Below are positions 7,962 through 15,708 of a stretch of 52,055 nucleotides of DNA, in pieces; position 1 is the first letter of the stretch, and every line of letters starts with the position of its first letter. Under the pieces are notes generated by a model. That model saw only the letters and a list, made by a program, of their open reading frames with translations, did no database searches and was not told the DNA's origin. This DNA comes from Waddlia sp964635295 (GTDB lineage Bacteria; Chlamydiota; Chlamydiia; Chlamydiales; Waddliaceae). Position numbers and translations under genes: made by a program. The DNA lies in contig CAZWOB010000004.1 in the NCBI GenBank assembly GCA_964635295.1, positions 1-52,055 of the forward strand, read 5' to 3'.

Positions 7962-8361
7962 ACAGCACGCACTCTTCCACAGTTTTCCACTCTTCCATAC
8001 CCTCGCACCAGACGTAGGTTGTGGAAGAGATTTTTTCATTCTCATATAATTCAGCAAGAATATCAAATGAAACAGGCCCTGCCTGCTCGTTATTGAGATC
8101 AAGATAATACCAATCCTTGATTTCCGGATGTTCGATCAAAGGCTCCGGCGCAGGAATGACGACCGAAGAGTTTTCTTCCTCTTTCACGGCGAGATTTGGA
8201 AGAATAAACAGCACGGCAATCGCTAGTATCCCAAAGCAAAAGCCCAGAAAAAACCAAACGGTGCTGTCCCGTCCCCGGTTATCGGCCATCACTGAAGCCC
8301 AGGCCCCTAGAATTAAACCGACGATGATGGTGAGAATCAAGTATTGTGTTGAAAATTCCAT
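7951..8361 (-). CDS. Membrane protein with C-terminal GYF_2 (DUF4339) domain
   Basis: 136-aa protein. Residues 5-25 and 34-55 are membrane helices. After a Glu/Pro-rich linker, residues 84-131 match the GYF_2 pattern: WYYLD, then AGPVSFDILAELYENEKIS, then TYVWCEGMEEWKTV. This small domain is thought to bind proline-rich peptides and is common in bacterial membrane proteins, often linked to a two-helix anchor as here. The partner is unknown. It overlaps the end of rpsN by 11 bases and is read on the opposite strand. Confidence 0.75.
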   Translation of the reverse strand: MEFSTQYLILTIIVGLILGAWASVMADNRGRDSTVWFFLGFCFGILAIAVLFILPNLAVKEEENSSVVIPAPEPLIEHPEIKDWYYLDLNNEQAGPVSFDILAELYENEKISSTTYVWCEGMEEWKTVEECVLFTS

Positions 8362-8500
8362 TGTGCAAATTCATTGGCAAGTTTTGAAGACCCATGCTAA
8401 TATAATTTTCAAGCAGTGTCAAAGTGTTTGATCATTTATCGAACTGATTCAACAACCGTTTTATGAAGCAAGTTCGTATACATTAGATGGAGCTATAGCA

Positions 8501-8977
8501 ATGGAAACAAAACGGAAAAATTACGATTCCAAAGAATTTGAACTCCCTGAAACCGTTTTTATCCGCGATATTGAAAATCGCGTCTTTCAGGGTATTGTCC
8601 TGAAATGCCTTTCCGGCATCCAGGGGGTCACGCCGATCGAGGGAAACTTTATTGATAACATTCTCGGCAGGGACAGCCTTGAAGGGATCCGCGGCATCCA
8701 CATTGAACAGGACGGCAATCAGCAGTGTGTGACCATCAAACTTGAAGTCAACGTCGGGTTCGGCGTTTCCATTCCGGCAAAAGCGGAAGAGATCCAGTCC
8801 ATGATCTCCAAAGAAGTGACCGAACTGACAGGCCTTCACGTTTCCAATATCCATGTCGTTTTCAAAAATATTGTCCCTGAAGAACAATTAAAGAAGTTCC
8901 ATATTCCAAATTCTGCTCTGCAAACCCCGGTTTTAATCAGCGCCGAGGAAGAAGATGATTATAACGACGAATTTTAA
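8501..8977 (+). CDS. Asp23/Gls24 family (DUF322) envelope-stress-type protein
   Basis: 158-aa soluble protein. The Asp23 domain covers about residues 20-135: an opening VFQGIVLKCLSGIQGV, a central strand TIKLEVNVGFGVSIP, and the closing helix plus LTGLHVSNIHVVFKNI. In Gram-positive bacteria Asp23 binds the membrane protein AmaP and affects cell-envelope homeostasis. Here the next gene begins directly after the stop codon and encodes a two-helix membrane protein, so the same kind of pair is likely. A weak promoter (TTGGCA 8374-8379, TAATAT 8398-8403, 18-bp spacing) lies upstream. Confidence 0.8.
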   Translation: METKRKNYDSKEFELPETVFIRDIENRVFQGIVLKCLSGIQGVTPIEGNFIDNILGRDSLEGIRGIHIEQDGNQQCVTIKLEVNVGFGVSIPAKAEEIQSMISKEVTELTGLHVSNIHVVFKNIVPEEQLKKFHIPNSALQTPVLISAEEEDDYNDEF

Positions 8978-9517
8978 ATGAATGTTGCCAAACTGATCCA
9001 GCTCTTCATCACCGCCCTGCTCGCTGTCTGCTTCATCCTTGCCGGCGTAACCTGTCTGCTGACCCCATGGTCGTCCGCCATACGGACGCACATTATCCTT
9101 TTCATTATTGAGAACACGGCTCTCATCTCCTCTTTTGGCCTGTTGCTGGTCATACTGGGAATCACCCTGCTCATCAATGTCATCATCTCATCGCAATACC
9201 GCTATTACAGCATCAAATCAAAGGCTAACAGCGTTCATGTTGACGAAAACCTGATCCAACAGCTTGTCGACTGCTATTTCAAAGAGCTCTTCCCAAAAAA
9301 GGATGTTCCCAGCACAATCTCAATCAAAAACAACACGATCCATATTACAGTCCACTTTCCCTATTTCCCCTCATTTGAGCAAAAGCCTTTCCTTGAATGC
9401 GTCGAACACGACCTTGCGGAAACTTTCAGCAAGGTTTTAGGAATGTCGGAAGAATTTCACCTTTCCGCCAGTTTTAAAGAATCGAAAGCTTTAAGAGAGT
9501 GTCTACAAAGCGAATGA
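8978..9517 (+). CDS. Two-helix membrane protein, AmaP-like partner of the Asp23 protein
   Basis: 179 aa. Two hydrophobic helices (about 7-27 and 42-66) form a hairpin at the N-terminus. The remaining 110 residues form a soluble alpha/beta domain with alternating strands (TISIKNNTIHITVHFPYFP) that recalls the Asp23 fold itself. The ATG starts at the base after the stop codon of the Asp23-like gene, so the two products are almost certainly made together. It has the size and layout of the AmaP anchor of Firmicutes, but I see no motif that proves homology. The stop codon overlaps the ATG of the permease gene (ATGA). Confidence 0.6.
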   Translation: MNVAKLIQLFITALLAVCFILAGVTCLLTPWSSAIRTHIILFIIENTALISSFGLLLVILGITLLINVIISSQYRYYSIKSKANSVHVDENLIQQLVDCYFKELFPKKDVPSTISIKNNTIHITVHFPYFPSFEQKPFLECVEHDLAETFSKVLGMSEEFHLSASFKESKALRECLQSE

Positions 9518-10812
9518 AACAGCTCATTGAGCGCACTTTCCACCTAGAAGAAAACCAGACCACGGTCAAGACCGAGGTCCTCGCCGGACTGACAACGTTT
9601 TCCACGATGATCTATATCATCTTTGTGAATCCACGCATCTTGAGCGAGGCGGGAATGGACTACGGGGCCGTCATGGTCGCCACCATCATCGCGACCTTCC
9701 TGGCAAGCCTTTATATGGGCGTCAAGGCCAATTACCCATTCGCTCTTGCACCCGGGATGGGACTGAACGCCTACTTCACTTATGGTATTGTGATCGGCGA
9801 AGGGCACCCCTGGGAAGTAGCCTTGGGGGCATGTTTTATTGCCGGTTTGGTCTTTCTGCTACTGAACGTTACCGGCATAAGAGAAAATATCATGAATGCC
9901 ATTCCCACTGATCTGCGACTTGGGACGGCAGGTGGTATCGGCCTTTTTTTAGCCTTCATCGGGTTCAAAAGCATCAGCCTTGTTGTCCCGGATGAAAAAA
10001 CCCTGCTGACTCTTGGAAATGTCACCAATCCGGAGATCCTTTTCGCAGGTTTAGGAATTGTGCTGATCACCGCACTGATGGCCATCAACGTCAGAGGCGC
10101 TATTTTTATCTGCACTATGGTGCTCTGGGCGCTCGGTCTGCTCCTTGGCTATATTGAGTGGCAGGGACTGTTCAGCCTGCCTCCAAACCCTCTTCCCACA
10201 TTGTTGAAGCTGGATATCCTGGGAGCGCTGGACCTGTATATGCTTCCTGTCATCCTCTCATTTATTTTTGTTGCTATCTTTGATACCGCAGGAACATTGC
10301 TCGGCCTGGCACAACATGGAAAGTTCCTCACCCCCGAGGGTAAAATTCCCCGAACCCGAAAGGCGCTCAATGCTGACGCGATTGGAACAATTGCAGGATC
10401 AGTCCTTGGAACAGCCCCGTTCACAACCTATCTTGAATCAGCAACAGGAATCTCTGCAGGCGGACGCACAGGACTGACCGCGACAACTGTTGCAATTCTC
10501 TTCCTGCTCACACTCTTTATCGCCCCTCTAGCTTCCTCTGTCCCTCCCTTCGCTACAGCCCCTGCATTGATCGTGATCGGAGCTTTGATGGTCAAACAGA
10601 CGAGTCAGATCGATTGGGAAGATATGACAGAATTTGTCCCTGGCTTTATCACGCTGATCACCATCCCCATGACCTTTAGCATTGCTACCGGAGTTGCCTT
10701 GGGATTCGTCACTTACCCGATAATCAAATTGCTGTCGGGAAAGGTGAAGGAGACGAACTGGATTGTCTGGGTGATCGCATCGCTCTTCTGTACTAAATTC
10801 ATTTTCCCTTAA
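9514..10812 (+). CDS. AzgA-type purine (adenine/guanine/hypoxanthine) permease, NCS2 family
   Basis: Inner-membrane nucleobase importer, 432 aa from ATG 9514, with about 12-14 hydrophobic helices. Diagnostic AzgA-branch segments are RTFHLEENQTTVKTEVLAG near the N-terminus, FALAPGMGLNAYFTYG (about 80-95), and IFDTAGTLLGLA and APFTTYLESATGISAGGRTG in the second half. ATG 9514 overlaps the upstream stop as ATGA and is preferred to a GTG 15 bases earlier. An intracellular bacterium unable to make purines would use it to draw on host bases; that is inferred from lifestyle. The gene ends 10 bp before a scaffold gap. Confidence 0.9.
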   Translation: MKQLIERTFHLEENQTTVKTEVLAGLTTFSTMIYIIFVNPRILSEAGMDYGAVMVATIIATFLASLYMGVKANYPFALAPGMGLNAYFTYGIVIGEGHPWEVALGACFIAGLVFLLLNVTGIRENIMNAIPTDLRLGTAGGIGLFLAFIGFKSISLVVPDEKTLLTLGNVTNPEILFAGLGIVLITALMAINVRGAIFICTMVLWALGLLLGYIEWQGLFSLPPNPLPTLLKLDILGALDLYMLPVILSFIFVAIFDTAGTLLGLAQHGKFLTPEGKIPRTRKALNADAIGTIAGSVLGTAPFTTYLESATGISAGGRTGLTATTVAILFLLTLFIAPLASSVPPFATAPALIVIGALMVKQTSQIDWEDMTEFVPGFITLITIPMTFSIATGVALGFVTYPIIKLLSGKVKETNWIVWVIASLFCTKFIFP

Positions 10813-10822
10813 ATTCTTCAAG

Positions 10823-10922
10823 NNNNNNNNNNNNNNNNNNNNNNNNNNNNNNNNNNNNNNNNNNNNNNNNNNNNNNNNNNNNNNNNNNNNNNNNNNNNNN
10901 NNNNNNNNNNNNNNNNNNNNNN
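10823..10922. other. Scaffold gap (100 N)
   Basis: Exactly 100 unknown bases, a conventional placeholder. The methyltransferase that resumes on the right lacks roughly 110 N-terminal residues, so the true missing sequence is probably more than 300 bases. Confidence 0.98.
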
Positions 10923-11156
10923 ACAACTGCGGAAACGACATTGACCAGCATAAAAAACGCACAGGAACTGATCCTGGACGGTGGTCTGATCAGCGTCACC
11001 TGCTACCCTGGCCATGCGGAAGGAAAAAGAGAAGAAGAAAAGATTCTCGACTATTCGACAACACTTGATCCCAAACAGTGGAGCTGTTGCAGCCACCGCT
11101 GGTCAAACCGCAAGAACGCCCCTTCCCTCCTCCTTATCCAGAAAAGAATGAAATAA
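10923..11156 (+). CDS. YtqB-family SAM-dependent methyltransferase, C-terminal part
   Basis: Only the last 77 residues are present because the start is lost in the gap. The frame opens at the gap edge with TTAETTLTSIKNAQELIL. It continues with the family features GGLISVTCYPGHAEGKREE and NAPSLLLIQKR. This is the end of the class I Rossmann-fold methyltransferases once called rRNA methylase (PF06962); the B. subtilis YtqB type has been linked to tRNA wobble-uridine methylation. The family is about 190 aa long. It lies on the same strand as the purine permease and may be in its operon. Confidence 0.78.
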   Translation, partial: TTAETTLTSIKNAQELILDGGLISVTCYPGHAEGKREEEKILDYSTTLDPKQWSCCSHRWSNRKNAPSLLLIQKRMK

Positions 11157-11180
11157 ATTAAAATTATCCACAGATTAAGG

Positions 11181-11762
11181 TTAAAGACGTTCTGTGACAG
11201 CTTGATAACACCTAAATAGGTGCTCAACGCCGTTCATGGCCCGATGCGGCTCAGCTTCTTTCTCTATCCCAAATTGTTTGCCGATCGCGTTCTTTGATAA
11301 ATTAATACTGTCCGGCAAGACCCCGTGATCCCCGTTTGCTTCTTTAAGCAGAAAAGCCCAATACATGGAAGCCAGGTCCAGCCAATGATAAGGCCAATTC
11401 AGCGCTTCTTGAGTATAAACGGGAACAATCTGATCAAAAAAAGCTCTGTCAAAGGCAGGGTTCTGGCAGAGAAAAAACGCCTTTCCCCGTTGAATCCCGA
11501 TTTCTTTGAAATGACCGACGATCTCACGGGAAATATCTTCTACTTTACGCCCTTTTTCCAGGTCCCGATACTCATAGCCATTAATTTCAATGCTGACAGG
11601 ATCCCCTTGTTCCCACACCTCTTTAGGTTGCCAAATGATTTGTTGATATTTAGCCAAGCGCCGTTCTTTACGTATATCATAGATCAGATAGGCAAGATCA
11701 ATGGGTCTATGCTGAAAAGGATTCAGTCCTGTCGTCTCAATATCTAAAAAAATTGCGTACAT
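11181..11762 (-). CDS. DnaQ-like 3'-5' exonuclease (DEDD fold)
   Basis: 193-aa exonuclease-fold protein. Motif I, FLDIETTGLN, supplies D7 and E9; motif II, NPAFDRAFF, supplies D105. The third motif reads H163-R-A-M-N-G168-V-E170. The histidine is in place, but the aspartate normally five residues after it is Gly, with Glu170 two further on. Either Glu170 takes over or activity is altered. It could be a DNA polymerase III epsilon-like proofreading subunit or an RNA-trimming enzyme; the context does not decide. ATG 11762 places the first motif at the very N-terminus, as usual; an in-frame GTG lies 30 bases upstream. Confidence 0.78.
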   Translation of the reverse strand: MYAIFLDIETTGLNPFQHRPIDLAYLIYDIRKERRLAKYQQIIWQPKEVWEQGDPVSIEINGYEYRDLEKGRKVEDISREIVGHFKEIGIQRGKAFFLCQNPAFDRAFFDQIVPVYTQEALNWPYHWLDLASMYWAFLLKEANGDHGVLPDSINLSKNAIGKQFGIEKEAEPHRAMNGVEHLFRCYQAVTERL

Positions 11763-11816
11763 ATCTGATTCACCACTACTTGAGCATCTCACGCTTTATA
11801 CACAAAGAAAAATTTA

Positions 11817-11846
11817 TTGGCACTATTTGAAGAAAAACTGTAAAAT
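11817..11846 (+). promoter_or_regulatory. Candidate promoter of the 140-aa conserved gene
   Basis: TTGGCA (11817-11822) and TAAAAT (11841-11846) with an 18-bp spacer. The resulting leader of about 100 bases would contain the hairpin listed next. Confidence 0.4.
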
Positions 11847-11898
11847 GGATGGAACTAATGATATTAATAACCGAGGTCATTAAGACTCACCTATCATA

Positions 11899-11936
11899 TG
11901 TGTTTTGTCATTTCACTTCCCCACGGGGAAAACACA
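11899..11936 (+). promoter_or_regulatory. Leader hairpin before the 140-aa gene
   Basis: TGTGTTTT (11899-11906) pairs perfectly with AAAACACA (11929-11936). CCCC/GGGG at 11919-11928 forms an inner stem, with a 12-base bulge on the 5' side. It ends 19 bases before the ATG at 11956 and is not followed by a T run, so it is more likely a translational control or RNA-stability element than a terminator. Confidence 0.4.
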
Positions 11937-11955
11937 CAAAACTAACGAATGGGCT

Positions 11956-12378
11956 ATGAAAACATTAGACTGTATTTTTCGATTTTTTATCCGTTTCCGT
12001 CACCCCTTTACCCTTCCAGAAGATATCGCTAACTCACTGGGAGTCAATGTCTCAAAATTCGTCACCTTCGACGAGTTCGTGGACAGGATCACAGCTCCTG
12101 AATGCTGTCCGACCAGGCTGCATAAGCTGATGGGGAGAAAGGATGCGGAAAACGCCTTTTGCGGGGCTCAAAGAAAAGAGCAATTTCAACGGAATACACT
12201 GATTTCCTACTATTTCAATGAAGGATGGCTGGAATTCAATCTGAAATTCGATGAAGACGCCCGCCTGAGAAGGATCTATATCCAGCATAAGAAAATTGAA
12301 TCAGATCAGGGAGTCGAACTGCACCTCAAAGGGTGTTTACAAAATATAGGAAGTGAAGATTGTGCCAGATTTTTTTGA
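11956..12378 (+). CDS. Hypothetical protein, 140 aa
   Basis: I do not recognise a domain. The protein is short, soluble and mixed alpha/beta, with a basic aromatic N-terminus (FRFFIRFRHPF) and Cys residues around PECCPTRLHKLMG. The C-terminal half has alternating strands (WLEFNLKFDEDARLRRIYIQ), suggesting a small beta-sheet domain. Start ATG 11956 follows the leader hairpin; an in-frame ATG at 11905 would lie inside that hairpin and lacks a ribosome binding site. It precedes nusB on the same strand, with 89 bp between them. The only structure there is GTGTGT/ACACAC at 12380-12398. Confidence 0.6.
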   Translation: MKTLDCIFRFFIRFRHPFTLPEDIANSLGVNVSKFVTFDEFVDRITAPECCPTRLHKLMGRKDAENAFCGAQRKEQFQRNTLISYYFNEGWLEFNLKFDEDARLRRIYIQHKKIESDQGVELHLKGCLQNIGSEDCARFF

Positions 12379-12467
12379 CGTGTGTGAGCGTTACACACAG
12401 CGAAAAAACATGGTATAAGATTCTTTTTTAGATTTTTGCAAACAACCTCTCACACCAAACTAAGATA

Positions 12468-12896
12468 ATGGCAGTTCCACAACAAAAAATTCGGGAAGTT
12501 GTTTTCCAACTCCTTTATGGAAATCATTGGCATTCCCCTGAAGAGGAAGCTTTTCATCAGCTTTTATCCAAAGAAGCCAAAGTTTCAAAAAAAGTAATTA
12601 TAGAAGCGCAGGACAAGGTCAACCTTATCCGTGAACGCGGATCCGAAATCGATGAATTGATCGCCCAGTCGGCTGAATCGTATGAGTTCGACCGGATCCC
12701 CAGCGCAGAAAAAAATATTTTGCGACTGGGAGTCTATGAGCTCCTCTTCGATGATGAGATCCCCCCCAAAGTAGCCATTGCCGAAGCGATCCGCCTGAGC
12801 CGAAAGTTCAGCACGCCGGAATCAGCGACGTTTATCAATGCTGTCATGGATGAGCTATACAAGAAACAATGCACCGAGCGGGTGAACGATGAGTGA
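12468..12896 (+). CDS. nusB: Transcription antitermination factor NusB
   Basis: 142-aa all-helical RNA-binding protein that joins NusE (S10) on boxA RNA during rRNA transcription. Recognisable segments are REVVFQLLY at the N-terminus, the central DRIPSAEKNILRLGVYELLF and the C-terminal PPKVAIAEAIRLSRKFSTPES followed by FINAVMD. Length is normal. It overlaps the murB start by 8 bases, heading an operon nusB-murB-PHP-folC in which every junction overlaps. Confidence 0.95.
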   Translation: MAVPQQKIREVVFQLLYGNHWHSPEEEAFHQLLSKEAKVSKKVIIEAQDKVNLIRERGSEIDELIAQSAESYEFDRIPSAEKNILRLGVYELLFDDEIPPKVAIAEAIRLSRKFSTPESATFINAVMDELYKKQCTERVNDE

Positions 12897-13770
12897 ACCG
12901 CTCAATGTTGTTGCTGAACGCTCATTAAAAGAGCTCTGCACCATCGGAATTGGCGGACCTGCTAAATGGTACTTTGAAGCGCACTCGATTGAGGAGATGC
13001 AGGCGGCCCTGCGTTATGCCTCAAAGAATCATCTACGGACATTCATCCTGGGAAAAGGATCAAATACCCTATTCGATGATCGCGGGTTCAACGGACTGGT
13101 GATCCACGATAAAATTTCTTTTATCAACGAGACCTCCAAGGGAGTGTTTCATGTCGGCGCCGGGTATAGCTTTTCCAGATTGGGGGCCCAGACGGCCAGA
13201 CAGGGGTGGTCCGGCTTGGAGTTCGCCTCCGGAATCCCTGGATCTGTTGGAGGGGCCGTTTACATGAATGCCGGTGCCAACGGCAGTGAAACCTGCGGCT
13301 GCCTGACCTCTGTCGACTACATCTCTGAATCAGGAACTCTGAGGACTTTCAATCGGGAAGAATTGACATTTGCGTACAGATATTCCTCGTTTCAAGAAAT
13401 GAAAGGCGCAATTGTCGGGGCAACGTTCGCGTTGACACCTTCATTAGAAGCGCGGGAGAAACAGCGTTCCATTATCAATTACCGGACCAGGACCCAGCCT
13501 TATGGAGAAAAATCAGCCGGATGCATGTTCCGGAACCCCACATCCCAGCCTGCAGGCGCCCTGATTGAAACTTGCGGATTGAAAGGGAAAACGTATGGAG
13601 AGGCCCAAGTTTCTCCCCTCCACGGAAATTTTTTGATCAATACTAATCACGCGACATCAACGGATGTCCTCCATCTCGTGAATGAAATACAGGAGCAAGT
13701 GAAGGCTAAGTATGGAATTGAGTTGGAAAGCGAAGTGAGATATATACCTTACAACGATGACACAGTTTAG
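12889..13770 (+). CDS. murB: UDP-N-acetylenolpyruvoylglucosamine reductase
   Basis: FAD enzyme that reduces enolpyruvyl-UDP-GlcNAc to UDP-MurNAc in peptidoglycan precursor synthesis. FAD-binding motifs are LGKGSNTLFDD (about 55-65) and the GIPGSVGGAVYMNAGANG loop (about 115-132); YRYSS is at 163-167. At the proton-donor position, where E. coli has serine in GSFFKNP, this protein has Cys212 (SAGCMFRNP). The length (293 aa) and the lack of the E. coli extra loop fit the shorter type II enzyme. Peptidoglycan synthesis at the division plane is established for chlamydiae. It overlaps nusB (8 bases) and the PHP gene (14 bases). Confidence 0.95.
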   Translation: MSEPLNVVAERSLKELCTIGIGGPAKWYFEAHSIEEMQAALRYASKNHLRTFILGKGSNTLFDDRGFNGLVIHDKISFINETSKGVFHVGAGYSFSRLGAQTARQGWSGLEFASGIPGSVGGAVYMNAGANGSETCGCLTSVDYISESGTLRTFNREELTFAYRYSSFQEMKGAIVGATFALTPSLEAREKQRSIINYRTRTQPYGEKSAGCMFRNPTSQPAGALIETCGLKGKTYGEAQVSPLHGNFLINTNHATSTDVLHLVNEIQEQVKAKYGIELESEVRYIPYNDDTV

Positions 13771-14578
13771 AGCAGATCTACATTGCCACTCGACCTGTTC
13801 CGACGGAACTTCGTCTCCTCTGGAATTGATCGACCTTGCCATTGAGAATGGGTTGTCAGGCCTATCCATCACAGACCACGACACGATCAATGCCTACTCT
13901 ACAGCCCTTCCCTACGCAAAAGAAAAAAATTTCCCCCTTCTGCCAGGCGTTGAGTTTTCCTGCATTCATCGCGATGAAAGCGTCCACATCCTGGGGTATG
14001 CATTCAATCTGTCAGATGGACCCCTTGCAGCCTTCTGCAACAAACACAAAGAAAGGCGTCAGCAACGTTCTCTGTTAATCTTAGAAAAGCTCGCTCAAAA
14101 CCAGATGCCGATCTCTATCAACACGGACAACCTGGAGAGCATCGGCCGCCCCCACCTGGCAATGGAAATGATTAAACAAGGGTATGTCAAATCGATGGAA
14201 GAGGCGTTCAAAAAACATCTCGGAGAGGGTTGCCCAAGCTATGTCCCAGGAGATGCGTTTTCCGTTGAAGAATCAATTGAAGTGATCCACGCGGCAGGAG
14301 GCGTTGCCGTGATCGCGCACCCTCATTTGATCAATCAATCACAAATCGTCACCGATCTCTTGAGCATGCCTTTTGACGGCATCGAAGCGTATTATGCCAA
14401 ATTCTCTCCCCATCAAGAAAAGCCCTGGGTAAAGATCGGAAAGCACCGGGATTGGACCCTCACTGGGGGATCGGATTTTCACGGAACGGTCAAACCCCAC
14501 ATCCCTCTTGGGTGTTCCTGGGTTGGAGAGGAAACATTTAACCAGCTATTCGACAGATGTCTTACCAACAACTCTTAG
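13757..14578 (+). CDS. PHP-domain phosphoesterase (RNase AM / YciV-TrpH type)
   Basis: 273-aa metal-dependent phosphoesterase. The PHP metal-binding residues are plain: DLHCHSTCSDG at the N-terminus, ITDHDT, PGVEFSC, a later AHPH, and GGSDFHG near the C-terminus. E. coli YciV (RNase AM) removes nucleotides from 5' ends, notably in rRNA maturation, and hydrolyses 3',5'-bisphosphonucleotides. The insert between the motifs (IGRPHLAMEMIKQGYV) is typical of this subfamily. It overlaps murB by 14 bases and folC by 22 bases, so it sits in a tightly packed operon. Confidence 0.9.
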   Translation: MTQFRADLHCHSTCSDGTSSPLELIDLAIENGLSGLSITDHDTINAYSTALPYAKEKNFPLLPGVEFSCIHRDESVHILGYAFNLSDGPLAAFCNKHKERRQQRSLLILEKLAQNQMPISINTDNLESIGRPHLAMEMIKQGYVKSMEEAFKKHLGEGCPSYVPGDAFSVEESIEVIHAAGGVAVIAHPHLINQSQIVTDLLSMPFDGIEAYYAKFSPHQEKPWVKIGKHRDWTLTGGSDFHGTVKPHIPLGCSWVGEETFNQLFDRCLTNNS

Positions 14579-15702
14579 ACCGCTTATACAATATCAATGC
14601 AACGCGCGGAATGAAGCTTGGGCTCGAACAAATGCGCGACCTGTCAAAATCTGTCGGGAGTCCGGAATGTCAATTCCGATCGGTCCATATTGCCGGATCA
14701 AATGGAAAAGGATCAGTGGCAGCTAAAATCGCGAGAGGTCTTCAGTCTCAATACTCAAAAGTCGGACTATTCACATCCCCTCATGTATCCACGTTTAGAG
14801 AAAGAATTCGAATCAATGGCGAAATGATCGCAGGCTCGGACGTTGAAAGGATTCTCGATAAAATTATCGATCTTCAAGGGACATTTTTTGAGCTCACGAC
14901 TCTGATGGCCTTTCTCTATTTTGCCGAAAACCAAGTCGACTTCGCGGTGATCGAAACAGGATTGGGCGGTCGGCTGGATGCGACCAATATCCTCAAGCCC
15001 GAGCTCTCAGTCATCACTTCGATCAGCCTGGAACACACCGAATTCCTTGGGGAAACACTTGAAGAGATCGCGCAAGAAAAAGCGGGCATTATCAAACCCG
15101 GTGTCCCTGTTATCCTGGGGCCGACGGCGCAATGTATCTCGTCTCCGCAAGCGATCCAGGTAAAAGGGGAATTTTCATCAGTCGAAGAGGAAAACAAGGC
15201 CGTTGCAAAAATGGCGATGGAACAACTAGGCATTCCCACCACTTCGATACAAAACGCCTTAAACGTCAAACCTACCTGCAGAATGGAAAAAAAAGGCAAC
15301 GTGGTCCTTGATGTCGCGCACAACCCGGCCGCCCTGGAAAGGTACTTTATAGAAGATCAGCGGCGGCCCTTAAACGTTGTTTGCGCTCTTTCAAAAAATA
15401 AAGACCTGAAAAGCTGCCTCGATATCATCGCTCGCCATGCAGAGAACATCTATTTGGTTGAAGCTTCAAACGGACGTTCAGCCAGTGCTGGAGCATTAAA
15501 GGAAATTCTTGAAAATACAGGCTTTCCGACACATAACATCTCCAATTTCCCGTTAATTTCAGATGCAGTCTATACAGCTTCCCAAAATGGTGATACCGTG
15601 GTGATCGGCTCATTCTTTATCATGAGCGAGGCAAGAAAAGCTCTTGGAATCCATGATGAGACGGATATTTTTGACATGAACGAATCATTTATTAGCAACT
15701 AG
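14557..15702 (+). CDS. folC: Folylpolyglutamate synthase / dihydrofolate synthase
   Basis: ATP-dependent Mur-ligase-fold enzyme that adds glutamate to dihydropteroate and folates. The P-loop VHIAGSNGKGS is at about 44-54; FTSPHVSTFRERI, ETGLGGRLDATNIL, TSISLEHTEFLG and VLDVAHNPAA follow in the usual order. At 381 aa it is somewhat shorter than the E. coli enzyme (about 420), with a compact middle region. The start inside the end of the PHP gene gives the full expected N-terminus. With folP at 33317 it indicates that at least part of a folate pathway is kept. Confidence 0.93.
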   Translation: MSYQQLLDRLYNINATRGMKLGLEQMRDLSKSVGSPECQFRSVHIAGSNGKGSVAAKIARGLQSQYSKVGLFTSPHVSTFRERIRINGEMIAGSDVERILDKIIDLQGTFFELTTLMAFLYFAENQVDFAVIETGLGGRLDATNILKPELSVITSISLEHTEFLGETLEEIAQEKAGIIKPGVPVILGPTAQCISSPQAIQVKGEFSSVEEENKAVAKMAMEQLGIPTTSIQNALNVKPTCRMEKKGNVVLDVAHNPAALERYFIEDQRRPLNVVCALSKNKDLKSCLDIIARHAENIYLVEASNGRSASAGALKEILENTGFPTHNISNFPLISDAVYTASQNGDTVVIGSFFIMSEARKALGIHDETDIFDMNESFISN

Positions 15703-15708
15703 ATAGAA

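Noticed and set aside
12380..12398. Rho-independent terminator before nusB
   Set aside because: GTGTGT/ACACAC forms a stem but no T run follows on the plus strand, so termination is doubtful.
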